Assembly: GCA_035258565.1 (NCBI GenBank)
Contig: DATFXF010000182.1
Span: forward strand, 1-13,917
DNA length: 13,917 nucleotides
Origin: DATFXF01 sp035258565
Lineage (GTDB): Bacteria > Acidobacteriota > Terriglobia > Acidiferrales > UBA7541
Reading direction: 5' to 3'
Notes under the pieces: model-generated
The model's database searches: none
The model's input: the letters and a program-made list of their open reading frames with translations, nothing else
Told to the model about the DNA's origin: nothing
Shown: positions 5,917 to 13,917 of the stretch, piece after piece
Position numbering within the stretch: position 1 is the stretch's first letter
Layout of the letters: each line of letters opens with the position of its first letter
Made by a program: the position numbers and the translations under genes

Positions 5917-6969
5917 ATGTTCGGCACGGGGAAACACAGAGCGCTGGTTGGACTGGACATCGGCTCCACTTCCATCAAGGCCGTTGAGCTGAGGGGCAGC
6001 AAGCAAGGCTACGAGCTCGTCAGCTTCGGCCTGGAGCCGTTGACCCAGGATACGGTTGTGGACGGCGCCATCATGGATGCGCCGCTAGTGGCCACTGCGA
6101 TCAGCAACATTTTCGAGCAGCAGAAGGTCAGGACCAAGAACGTGGCCACTTCGGTGTCCGGCCACTCCGTGATCGTGAAGCGCGTCACGCTGCCCTCGAT
6201 GTCGGAAGAAGAACTGTACGACCGCATCCAGACGGAGGCTAGTCAACACATTCCATTCGACATCGCAGATGTGAATCTGAGCTACCAGCTCCTCGAGTCG
6301 GTGGACGCGCAGATGGACGTACTGCTTGTCGCCGTCAAGAAGGACAAGATCTTGAACCATACGAACGTGCTGGCCCAGGCGGGCAAGACGCCGCTGGTGG
6401 TGGATATTGACGCCTTCGCGTTGCAGAACTCCTTTGAAGTGAACTACGACCCCGACCCCGGCCAGACCGTGGCTCTGCTGAACGTCGGCGCCAGCGTGAT
6501 GAATATCAACATCGTCCGCGGCGGTATTCCGCTGTTCACCCGCGACGTCTCAGTTGGCGGCAACCAATACACCGATGCCCTGCAGAAAGAGCTGGACCTC
6601 AGTTTTGAGGACGCCGAACGGTTGAAGAAAGGCGAAAGCGTCGCCGGCGTCGCCGATGAGCACCGGGCCACGATTCTGCGTTCGGTCTCCGACATCCTGA
6701 TCCTAGAGATTCAGAAGACGTTTGACTTTTTCCGCGCCACTGCCAGCGGCGAGAACATCCAGCGCATCTACGTGGCGGGCGGGACGGCGCGGGTGCCTGG
6801 GCTCGTGGATTTGCTGCGGGAAGAGTTTGCGATGCCGGTGGAAGAGCTCTATCCGTTTCGCAAGATCGTCATCAATCCCGGGCGGCACAACGAGGAGCAG
6901 ATCCGGGAGCTCGCGCCCCGGCTCGCAATTGCGGTGGGCCTCGCGCTCAGGAGCTTTGATACGCCATGA
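5917..6969 (+). CDS. pilM: Type IV pilus assembly protein PilM (actin-like ATPase)
   Basis: A 350-residue cytoplasmic protein of the FtsA/actin-like fold, the usual PilM length. LVGLDIGSTSIKAVEL (10-25) is the first phosphate-binding loop. SVSGHSVIVKRVTLP (79-93) and the E-x-x-xHIPFD segment (107-115) are typical of PilM. NVGASVMNINIV (189-200) is the second phosphate loop, VAGGTARVPGL (286-296) the adenosine motif, and APRLAIAVGLALR (333-345) the C-terminal helix. PilM binds ATP and the N-terminal tail of PilN, forming a cytoplasmic ring at the base of the pilus machine. ATG 5917 is preceded by AGAGAGG at 5903-5909. The stop overlaps the pilN start as ATGA, which suggests translational coupling. 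Confidence 0.96.
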   Translation: MFGTGKHRALVGLDIGSTSIKAVELRGSKQGYELVSFGLEPLTQDTVVDGAIMDAPLVATAISNIFEQQKVRTKNVATSVSGHSVIVKRVTLPSMSEEELYDRIQTEASQHIPFDIADVNLSYQLLESVDAQMDVLLVAVKKDKILNHTNVLAQAGKTPLVVDIDAFALQNSFEVNYDPDPGQTVALLNVGASVMNINIVRGGIPLFTRDVSVGGNQYTDALQKELDLSFEDAERLKKGESVAGVADEHRATILRSVSDILILEIQKTFDFFRATASGENIQRIYVAGGTARVPGLVDLLREEFAMPVEELYPFRKIVINPGRHNEEQIRELAPRLAIAVGLALRSFDTP

Positions 6970-7580
6970 TTCGCATCAACCTGCTCGGCCAAGCGCGTCC
7001 GAAGGCGGCACGTCGCCCCGTGCCGCTCGAGGCCACGCTGCAAATCATGCTGCTCGTGCTTGCCCTAGTTGCTGCTGTCGGCTTTCTGTTTATTCACTAC
7101 TATCAGATGAATCGGGAGATCAGCGACCTGCAGGCCAAGATTCGCACCAAGCAGGCGGAAAAAGCGCGCCTGGAAAATCTGAAGCAGCAGGTGGAGAACT
7201 TCGATCGGCAGAAGGCGGTGTTGCAGCAGCGCATCGCCGTCATCGAAGAGCTGCAGCGGAACCGGACCGGCGGCCAGGAGCTGTTGGACATGGTGGCCAC
7301 GACCGTGACGCGCACCGACGAGCTGTGGCTGACGTCGCTGTCGCGCAAGGGCAATACGCTGACGTTTGAGGGCACGGCAGCCTCGATCAACGCCGTCGCT
7401 AACTTCATTACCCAGCTCAAGCGCTCGGGCTATTTCCAAAAGGTGGAGATCAAAGAGTCCCACCAGGACGACAAGAACACGGCGGTGCAGACGTTTCTGT
7501 TCACGCTGAATGCCGAGTTTGCCTTGCCGCAGGGCAGGCCCATGACTCCGTCGGCCCCATCGGCGGTCAGGAAAGGCTAA
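6966..7580 (+). CDS. pilN: Type IV pilus inner-membrane alignment protein PilN
   Basis: A 204-residue single-pass inner-membrane protein. The cytoplasmic MIRINLLG start is the conserved motif that docks into PilM. A transmembrane helix covers about residues 25-45, followed by a long heptad-rich coiled coil (about 48-95) and a periplasmic ferredoxin-like domain (about 105-185) with LWLTSLSRKGNTLTFEGTA. PilN pairs with PilO in the periplasm. The ATG overlaps the pilM stop by ATGA, fixing the start. The tail is Pro/Ser-rich and probably disordered. pilO begins 8 bp after the stop. Confidence 0.95.
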   Translation: MIRINLLGQARPKAARRPVPLEATLQIMLLVLALVAAVGFLFIHYYQMNREISDLQAKIRTKQAEKARLENLKQQVENFDRQKAVLQQRIAVIEELQRNRTGGQELLDMVATTVTRTDELWLTSLSRKGNTLTFEGTAASINAVANFITQLKRSGYFQKVEIKESHQDDKNTAVQTFLFTLNAEFALPQGRPMTPSAPSAVRKG

Positions 7581-7588
7581 GAGATTAG

Positions 7589-8221
7589 ATGGCCATCAGC
7601 TTTCACGAATTCCCATGGTACATCCAAGCCCTCTTCTTCGCGGCGTTGGCGGTTCTGTTAGTTCTGGCTGGCGAATTCGTGCCCTATTCGCCGGTCGAGC
7701 AGGCGCGTGTCAGCTTGCAGCAGACCAACACTGAGTACACAAAGATCAGCCAGGAAGTCAGCCAGTTGCAGGTCTACGACCGCCGGTACGCGGAATTCCG
7801 CGCCGACATGGAAGCGCTCGAAAAGCAGCTGGACACGCTCAAGACCATCGTACCGGAAGAGAAGGAACTCGACGAATTCATCCGTTTGGTGCAGGGGGCG
7901 GCGAGCTCGAGCAGCGTCCAGATCCGGCGCATGGTCGCCATGCCGGTTACGCCCAAGGACTATCACTACGAAATGCCGTTCGAAATGCAGGTGGATGGAC
8001 CCTACTACGCCATCCTGGACTTCTTCACCCGGCTGAGCCGGATGTCGCGCATCATCAATGTCGGCGACATCAACTTCAGTGGGCTGGGCGAGACCCAGAG
8101 TTTGAAGTACCCAGTGCGGCCGGGAACGACGGTCTCGGGAACGTTTGTGGCCACCACGTTCTTCACCAAGGCCGGGGACGAGGCGGCGGGGAAAGCGCCC
8201 GCAAAGCAACCTGGAAAATAA
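7589..8221 (+). CDS. pilO: Type IV pilus inner-membrane alignment protein PilO
   Basis: A 210-residue single-pass inner-membrane protein. A short cytoplasmic start is followed by a transmembrane helix at about 11-29 (YIQALFFAALAVLLVLAG). A coiled coil spans about 37-90, and the periplasmic domain includes VPEEKELDEFIRLVQGAA and VDGPYYAILDFFTRLSRMSRI, the usual PilO pattern. It forms the PilN-PilO heterodimer that recruits PilP and transmits signals between the motor and the secretin. The C-terminal 20 residues are rich in Ala, Lys and Gly. The ATG follows the pilN stop by 8 bp, with only a weak ribosome site (AAGAG). Confidence 0.94.
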   Translation: MAISFHEFPWYIQALFFAALAVLLVLAGEFVPYSPVEQARVSLQQTNTEYTKISQEVSQLQVYDRRYAEFRADMEALEKQLDTLKTIVPEEKELDEFIRLVQGAASSSSVQIRRMVAMPVTPKDYHYEMPFEMQVDGPYYAILDFFTRLSRMSRIINVGDINFSGLGETQSLKYPVRPGTTVSGTFVATTFFTKAGDEAAGKAPAKQPGK

Positions 8222-8243
8222 CAGGACTCGGATCGAGCCGACT

Positions 8244-8849
8244 ATGAGACTGGCAAAGTCCTCGGGAAGCGTGATGGCCCTAGTGGCCCTGCTGGCCTGG
8301 ATCGCCTCTCCGCTCACTGCTCAGACCCAGCCGCCAGCAAAGACCGAGCACCCGAGCAAGCCGCAGCCGGCCGGAACCCCTGCCGCGCAGGCCGAAGCGC
8401 CGGACAAGCCTGTGCAGAAAACAGTGTCCCCGGGGAAGGGCGAAGCGAAGAGGGTCAAAGGTAAGCTGCCTGAAGCAGCCAACGCAAACCCACCCGCTGC
8501 TGCCCCCGTACACGTGGCTCGGCGCGATCCATTTAATGCCCTGGTCGGCCAGCATCGTCCCGGCGGGGGCTACCTCGAGCACCTACCTCCTGGCAAGGCC
8601 GGACTGACCATCAGCACGCTGCGCGTGGATGGCTTGGTCCGTGGACCCAATGGGATGATCGCCGTGGTATCGAACCCTCAGCAGAGAACCTATTTCTTGC
8701 ATGAGGGCGACCAGCTCTATGACGGTCGAGTGGAGAAGATCTCGCTCGACATGGTGGCCTTCCACGAGGTTGGAAAGGATGCCTTCGGCAAGCCCATCGA
8801 GCGCCAGGTGGTGAAGCGCCTTTACCCCAGTTCAGGAGAACAGCGATGA
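8244..8849 (+). CDS. pilP: Type IV pilus assembly protein PilP (non-lipoprotein form)
   Basis: A 201-residue secreted periplasmic protein. Residues 1-26 form a Sec signal peptide (hydrophobic MALVALLAWIASPL, then LTA before the likely cut). A disordered Pro/Ala/Lys-rich linker (about 27-90) follows, then the conserved ARRDPFNALV (92-101) and a beta-domain (about 118-195) with LTISTLRVDGLVRG, YFLHEGDQL and the closing VVKRLYP. PilP links PilN-PilO to PilQ. There is no cysteine in the protein and hence no lipobox, unlike the lipoprotein PilP of Pseudomonas and Neisseria. I chose ATG 8244, 22 bp past pilO, because it begins the signal peptide; an upstream in-frame start at 8145 would lie inside pilO. 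The ribosome site is weak. The stop overlaps the pilQ ATG as ATGA. Confidence 0.92.
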   Translation: MRLAKSSGSVMALVALLAWIASPLTAQTQPPAKTEHPSKPQPAGTPAAQAEAPDKPVQKTVSPGKGEAKRVKGKLPEAANANPPAAAPVHVARRDPFNALVGQHRPGGGYLEHLPPGKAGLTISTLRVDGLVRGPNGMIAVVSNPQQRTYFLHEGDQLYDGRVEKISLDMVAFHEVGKDAFGKPIERQVVKRLYPSSGEQR

Positions 8850-11161
8850 AGAAGAACTGGCCGGCATACCGGCTCACCTGCTTGCTGCTGATGAGCGCAG
8901 CCTTACTCGCCAGGCCCATGGGTGCGCGGGCCGGGTCAGCGGCCCCGCCTGAGGCGCGGGTCGACGCACAGGTGACCGCGCAAGCGGTGCGCCTCGAGAC
9001 GACAGCCTCGGCGCCCTTCGAATACACCAGCTTCGAGCCAAGCAAGAACCTCCTCATTGTGGATTTGGCTGGAGTTCGATCGACTGCGCCGACTATCGCC
9101 CAGGTGCTCGACTCCGATGTCGTCAGCAGCTATCGCGTCCTCCCGCTCGGGACTGGGCCGAAGCAGGGCGCCCGGCTGGAAGTCATGTTGCGCAGCCCCA
9201 TTGACCCGCGTTTTGAGCGCCATAGTGCACAGAAGTTGACCATTATCCTCGAGGCGCAGCCCGCGGCCGAGAAATCCGCGCGCAACGCCCCGGGTGCTAC
9301 CTCTGCCGCACCTCCACCACCGGCCACAACGATTGAACGCGTGGCGGTCGGCCGCAGCGGCTCGCTAACCAGCGTACGCATTGACGCGAATGGCCGCCTG
9401 ACCTACCAGGCCATGTGGTTGAACAACCCCGAGCGGCTCGCGCTGGATTTCTCGGGCGTGCGCCTAACGGGCACGCCACCGGTGATTGCGAGTCAGACGA
9501 AGCCGGTTCGGAACGTTCGGCTGAGTCAGTTCAAGCCCGATGTGGCGCGTCTGGTGATCGGCCTTGATCGCGGCGCATCTTACAGCTTCCTAGAGGAAGG
9601 GAAGCGGCTCCTTGTTCAATTCACCGAGGTGCCGGCCGAGACGGAGGCAAAGCCCGCAGCCTTGGCCATCGCTGGCTTGCCGCTGTCGCAGACGCTGACC
9701 GAACGGAGCGCCGGCCTCGCAAGCCCCAAGGTGCAGGAGTCCCCCCCGCTCCCTCCAGCGCCGGCTCAGCCCGCAACCGGGGCCCAGAATCCCGCGGCGC
9801 AGAACCCAGCGCCTCAGAACCCGGCGCCTCAGAACCCGCCTGCGGCCGCTCCTCCGCAGGCAGGTAAGTTCACGGGCGAACCAATTTCAGTGAACTTGAA
9901 GGACGTAGACCTGAAGGACTTCTTCCGCCTGATTCACGAGATCAGCGGGCTGAATGTTGTCCTCGACCCCAACGTGAAGGGCACGCTGACGATCGTGCTC
10001 GATGAGGTCCCCTGGGATCAAGCCCTCGATATCGTGCTCCGCAACAACAATCTCGACAAACAGCTCGAAGGGAACGTCCTGCGCATCGCAACCCGCGAAA
10101 CGCTGAAAAAAGAAGCGGAAATGAAGCGTGACCTGGCTAAGGCCGAGGCAGAGGCGGTCGATCAGGTGACCACCACCCGCGTGCTCAGCTACGCCAAGGC
10201 CGCCGCGGTGCGCGACACACTGAAGCGGTTCCTCTCTTCGCGGGGTGAGATCCTCTCTGATGACCGCTCCAATACACTCATCATCCGCGACATCCCTTCG
10301 GTGATGCCGGTGATGGATAACCTGATTCGCCAGCTCGATCGCAAGGGGCAGCAGGTGGAGATCGAGGCGCGCGTTGTGTCCGCCTCGCGGTCGTTCGCGC
10401 GAGATATCGGATCGCAGTTTGCCTTCGCCGGCACTGCCACAGGAGGGAGGAATCTTTTTGGCGGCGTTCCGAACGTTGGAATCAACCAGATCCTGAGTGG
10501 CCCCAACGTCCCGACGCCGCCACTCGTACAAAGCGTAAATCCCACCCCCGCTGGCACCTTTGGCGGTGGGGCCCTGGGCAACGGGCTACCACTCAATACC
10601 AACCTGGCCCCGCCGCTCTCTACAAGCGGTTTGACCTTTAGCCATCGGTCACCGAACTTTGCCTTGGATTACATCCTGAGCGCCGCGGAGTCGAAGGGCG
10701 TCGGCAAGCTGCTTTCGAGGCCCAAGGTCATCACTCAGAATAACGAAAAGGCGACGGTGAAACAGGGAACCAAGATTCCCGTGCAGACCAACATCAATAA
10801 TACGATCTCCGTGCAATTCATCGACGCGGTGCTAAGGCTTGAGGTGATTCCCCAGATTACCTCCGAGGGCACCGTGTTCATGGAGGTTCTGGTGGAGAAC
10901 ACGCAGATCGACCAGGGTATCCCCCGGGTGCAGGGCATCCCGGCGCTCGATACTCAGGCCGTAGATGCTCATGTCCTGATCAATGACGGAGGCACGGTGG
11001 TCATCGGCGGGATCATCATCTCCTCGCAGAACACCACCATCAACCAGGTTCCGCTCGTTGGCAGCATCCCCATGATCGGCCATCTGTTCAAGCGCACGAC
11101 AATCAAGGTCGATTCCCAGGAGTTGCTGTTCTTCCTCACACCGCGCATTGTCCCGAGCTAG
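8846..11161 (+). CDS. pilQ: Type IV pilus secretin PilQ
   Basis: A 771-residue outer-membrane channel through which the pilus exits. Residues 1-29 are a signal peptide ending MGARA. Two AMIN domains (about 40-137 and 165-262) bind peptidoglycan. A Pro-rich linker (265-340) with a QNPAP repeat leads to the STN/N0 domain (about 346-415), with VNLKDVDLKDFFRLIHEISG. The secretin N1-like domain covers about 442-505 (RVLSYAKAAAVRDTLKRFLS). The secretin core covers about 505-770, with the gate region around 530-600 rich in Gly and Pro, and the family signature VPLVGSIPMIGHLFK at 735-749 followed by LLFFLTPRIV. AGGAGA at 8834-8839 gives a good ribosome site, and the start overlaps the pilP stop. It is last in the pil operon before the hairpin at 11188. 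Confidence 0.97.
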   Translation: MKKNWPAYRLTCLLLMSAALLARPMGARAGSAAPPEARVDAQVTAQAVRLETTASAPFEYTSFEPSKNLLIVDLAGVRSTAPTIAQVLDSDVVSSYRVLPLGTGPKQGARLEVMLRSPIDPRFERHSAQKLTIILEAQPAAEKSARNAPGATSAAPPPPATTIERVAVGRSGSLTSVRIDANGRLTYQAMWLNNPERLALDFSGVRLTGTPPVIASQTKPVRNVRLSQFKPDVARLVIGLDRGASYSFLEEGKRLLVQFTEVPAETEAKPAALAIAGLPLSQTLTERSAGLASPKVQESPPLPPAPAQPATGAQNPAAQNPAPQNPAPQNPPAAAPPQAGKFTGEPISVNLKDVDLKDFFRLIHEISGLNVVLDPNVKGTLTIVLDEVPWDQALDIVLRNNNLDKQLEGNVLRIATRETLKKEAEMKRDLAKAEAEAVDQVTTTRVLSYAKAAAVRDTLKRFLSSRGEILSDDRSNTLIIRDIPSVMPVMDNLIRQLDRKGQQVEIEARVVSASRSFARDIGSQFAFAGTATGGRNLFGGVPNVGINQILSGPNVPTPPLVQSVNPTPAGTFGGGALGNGLPLNTNLAPPLSTSGLTFSHRSPNFALDYILSAAESKGVGKLLSRPKVITQNNEKATVKQGTKIPVQTNINNTISVQFIDAVLRLEVIPQITSEGTVFMEVLVENTQIDQGIPRVQGIPALDTQAVDAHVLINDGGTVVIGGIIISSQNTTINQVPLVGSIPMIGHLFKRTTIKVDSQELLFFLTPRIVPS
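9785..9844 (+). repeat. 15-bp tandem repeat coding for QNPAP-type pentapeptides in PilQ
   Basis: Four imperfect 15-bp units begin at 9785, 9800, 9815 and 9830, each starting CAGAA. The second and third units differ by one base. They encode QNPAA, QNPAP, QNPAP and QNPPA in the linker between the second AMIN domain and the secretin N0 domain. Copy-number change would keep frame and alter linker length only. Confidence 0.8.
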
Positions 11162-11187
11162 GGATTCGGTCTAGACTGGGGGGGGCG

Positions 11188-11213
11188 AAGGAGGAGACGT
11201 CGGTCTCCTCCTT
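11188..11213 (+). promoter_or_regulatory. Perfect 11-bp hairpin between pilQ and pepP
   Basis: AAGGAGGAGAC (11188-11198) and GTCTCCTCCTT (11203-11213) pair perfectly around a GTCG loop. No T-run follows (the next bases are GCCGTTT), so it is not a classic intrinsic terminator, though it could still end or slow transcription after pilQ. Its 5' arm holds the only strong Shine-Dalgarno-like sequence in the gap, locked by the 3' arm. The pepP ATG lies 7 bp beyond the stem. A G-run sits just upstream at 11178-11185. Confidence 0.6.
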
Positions 11214-11220
11214 GCCGTTT

Positions 11221-12303
11221 ATGGAACGACCCTATCGCAGGCGAATCCAGCTCGTTCGGCGGCTCCTGGCGAAGTCCGGCGCCGAGGCGCTCGTAGTCCT
11301 GCACCCTCCGAACATTTTCTATCTCTCTGGCTTCTCTGGCAGCGCCGGGGTCCTGCTGATTGAGCCGCACGGCGTCACACTATTCGTCGACGGTCGCTAT
11401 GCTACTCAGGCTCGCGAAGAAGCCGTCGACGCACGGTTGCGTATCACCCACGGCTCCTTGCTCACTGCCGTAGGAGTGCGGTTGAGGAAATGGGGGAAGG
11501 CCCGCGCTGCAATGGAGGCGGCGCGCATGAGTGTGGCGCAGCACCGCGAGTTGAAGCGCGCGGCAGACGCAAGGATTCGCTGGGTGGCCCTGTCGGGACC
11601 GGTGGAGGAGTTGCGCGCGGTGAAGGGGGCCGAGGAAATTGCTCAAATGCGACTGGCCGCGCAGCTCGGCTGTCAGGTATTCGAGAAGGTCTTGCCGCTG
11701 GTGAAGCCCGGGGTGCGGGAGGTCGAGCTCGCAGCGGAAATTGAATATCGCATGCGGCAGGGGGGAGCGAGCGGGGCGGCATTTCCCACCATTGTCGCCT
11801 CCGGCGCGCGCGCGGCGCTGCCACACGCGGAACCCACGAGAAAGAGGCTGGGGAAAAATGAGTTGGTCGTGGTGGATCTGGGTGCTATACTCGGCCATTA
11901 TTGTTGCGACCTGACCCGCACGGTGTACCTGGGGCGTGCGCCGTCTGGGATTCGTCGCTGGTACCAGGCAGTTCAGGAGGCGCAGGCGGCCGCACGAGAA
12001 GCCTTGTGCGCCGGAGTTTCGGCGGGTCAAGTGGATGCGGCCGCGCGGCGTGTTCTGAAGCGGTTCCGGCTGGACGCTCATTTCTTGCACAGCACGGGAC
12101 ACGGGCTCGGACTAGAGGTCCACGAGGAGCCCCGCCTGGCCAAGGGGCAGAAAAAAATCATTCAAGCGGGCAATGTGGTGACCCTGGAGCCTGGTGTATA
12201 CATCGAAGGCGTGGGCGGGATCCGAAGCGAGGATGATGTGGCGGTCTTCTCCGACCGGACCGAGACCTTGACCGGCGCTCCCCGGGACTTCCTTGAACTC
12301 TGA
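11221..12303 (+). CDS. pepP: M24-family Xaa-Pro aminopeptidase
   Basis: A 360-residue cytoplasmic dimetal peptidase that removes N-terminal residues before proline. The N-terminal creatinase-like domain covers about 8-130 (NIFYLSGFSGSAGVLLI, LFVDGRYATQA). The pita-bread catalytic domain covers about 135-350. All metal ligands and catalytic His are present: H202 (LPHAEPT), D219 (VVVDLGA), D230 (CCDLTRT), H294 (HSTGHGLGLEVHE), E323 (TLEPGVYIEG) and E337 (IRSEDDVAV). The length matches the short YqhT/PapA type of Bacillus better than the 440-residue E. coli PepP, so the symbol is approximate. ATG 11221 is the natural start, but no ribosome site lies at the usual distance because the hairpin at 11188-11213 occupies it; a TTG at 11212 inside the hairpin is an alternative. 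It is followed by accB, as in many genomes where efp would stand between them. Confidence 0.92.
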   Translation: MERPYRRRIQLVRRLLAKSGAEALVVLHPPNIFYLSGFSGSAGVLLIEPHGVTLFVDGRYATQAREEAVDARLRITHGSLLTAVGVRLRKWGKARAAMEAARMSVAQHRELKRAADARIRWVALSGPVEELRAVKGAEEIAQMRLAAQLGCQVFEKVLPLVKPGVREVELAAEIEYRMRQGGASGAAFPTIVASGARAALPHAEPTRKRLGKNELVVVDLGAILGHYCCDLTRTVYLGRAPSGIRRWYQAVQEAQAAAREALCAGVSAGQVDAAARRVLKRFRLDAHFLHSTGHGLGLEVHEEPRLAKGQKKIIQAGNVVTLEPGVYIEGVGGIRSEDDVAVFSDRTETLTGAPRDFLEL

Positions 12304-12310
12304 TTCTTCC

Positions 12311-12847
12311 ATGAAAGGCAAGAAGAAGCTGTCCAATTCGGCTGGCGTTGTGCCGGGCGTTGACCTCGAACAGGTCGAACAGCTGCTGGCCTTTATGGCG
12401 CAGCACGGGCTCGAGGAGTTCGAGTACGCGCGCGGTGAGCTGCACATCCGCCTAAAGAAGAGTTCGGCGAATTCAAATCCTAATCTGGCGTACCCTCCAC
12501 GGGCTCCACAGATCCTCGCGGCTGGTGGGCCTGCCGCGCCCGAAGCTGCCGGCCCGTCGGTGCGCGAGAGCCCTCCCGAGCCTGCCCACGTCGAGGACGT
12601 GCACATGATCAAGTCACCGATTGTGGGCACGTTTTACAGCGCTCCCCGCCCTGGGGCTGAGCCCTTCGTTAAGGTAGGTGATCACGTGGAGGTTGGGCAG
12701 GAGCTCTGCATCATCGAGGCCATGAAGCTGATGAACGAGATCGAATCGGACGTAAGCGGAGAAGTGGTGCGCATCTTCGTCGAGAATGGCCAGCCGGTCG
12801 AATACGGTGAGCCGCTCTTCGCTGTTCGTCCCGACCGGAAGACGTAG
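12311..12847 (+). CDS. accB: Biotin carboxyl carrier protein of acetyl-CoA carboxylase
   Basis: A 178-residue carrier that shuttles CO2 on biotin between AccC and AccAD in the first step of fatty-acid synthesis. The N-terminal helix region (about 17-50) has DLEQVEQLLAFMAQHGLEEFE and HIRLKK, the AccC-binding part. A Pro/Ala-rich flexible linker (about 51-95) follows, then the biotinyl domain (about 98-174). The biotin attachment site is Lys139 in IIEAMKLMNEIES, and the BCCP thumb-like segment SAPRPGAEPFVKVGD is present. ATG 12311 starts 7 bp after the pepP stop; a TTG at 12293 would overlap pepP and add six residues. No strong ribosome site is seen for either, so coupling to pepP is likely. 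accC follows 26 bp later. Confidence 0.95.
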   Translation: MKGKKKLSNSAGVVPGVDLEQVEQLLAFMAQHGLEEFEYARGELHIRLKKSSANSNPNLAYPPRAPQILAAGGPAAPEAAGPSVRESPPEPAHVEDVHMIKSPIVGTFYSAPRPGAEPFVKVGDHVEVGQELCIIEAMKLMNEIESDVSGEVVRIFVENGQPVEYGEPLFAVRPDRKT

Positions 12848-12873
12848 CTGGATCGGGCGCCCGCACGGCCGCC

Positions 12874-13917
<1,044 letters not shown>

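Overview
The window looks like a piece of a GC-rich bacterial chromosome with two parts of different character. The right part (about 3690-13917) is ordinary core genome: a glycine tRNA, a UbiD-family decarboxylase, a type IV pilus alignment and secretin operon (pilM-N-O-P-Q) led by a small HTH gene, an M24 aminopeptidase, and accB plus the start of accC. Codon use, gene content and the close packing of the pil genes suggest an Acidobacteriota-like organism. This is inference from protein character, not a database result.

The left part (1-3600) is accessory in character. It holds an HxlR-type regulator (cut by the window edge) divergent from a GC-rich, actinobacterial-looking FAD-linked oxidoreductase of the berberine-bridge type. 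Next come about 830 bp with no credible gene, a lone SAM methyltransferase on the minus strand, and a stub that resembles the C-terminal tail of an S41 peptidase. The tRNA-Gly points its 3' end at this accessory block, which is the usual arrangement where mobile DNA accumulates. However, I see no integrase, transposase or clean direct att repeat inside the window.

Layout: 1-257 (-) HxlR regulator, partial; 365-1783 (+) FAD oxidoreductase; 1784-2617 gene-free, with a GT-rich stretch, a palindromic operator-like cluster at 2109-2140, a tRNA-3'-end-like relic near 2291 and an 11-bp tandem repeat near 2342; 2618-3277 (-) methyltransferase; 3342-3551 (-) peptidase tail remnant; 3689-3762 (-) tRNA-Gly(CCC) with its own promoter; 3905-5359 (+) ubiD; 5360-5643 intergenic with a 21-bp palindrome and a near-consensus promoter; 5683-5883 (+) HTH gene; 5917-11161 (+) pilMNOPQ; 11188-11213 perfect hairpin; 11221-12303 (+) pepP-like; 12311-12847 (+) accB; 12874-13917 (+) accC, partial.

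The pil genes encode one machine. PilM binds the cytoplasmic tail of PilN, PilN and PilO form the inner-membrane alignment subcomplex, PilP links it across the periplasm, and PilQ is the outer-membrane channel. ATGA overlaps at pilM/pilN and pilP/pilQ point to translational coupling. accB and accC encode the carrier and biotin carboxylase of acetyl-CoA carboxylase. I found no clearly undescribed system. The best leads are small: the hairpin that hides the only strong Shine-Dalgarno sequence before pepP, the HTH gene and promoter heading the pilus operon, and the recombination scars left of the tRNA.
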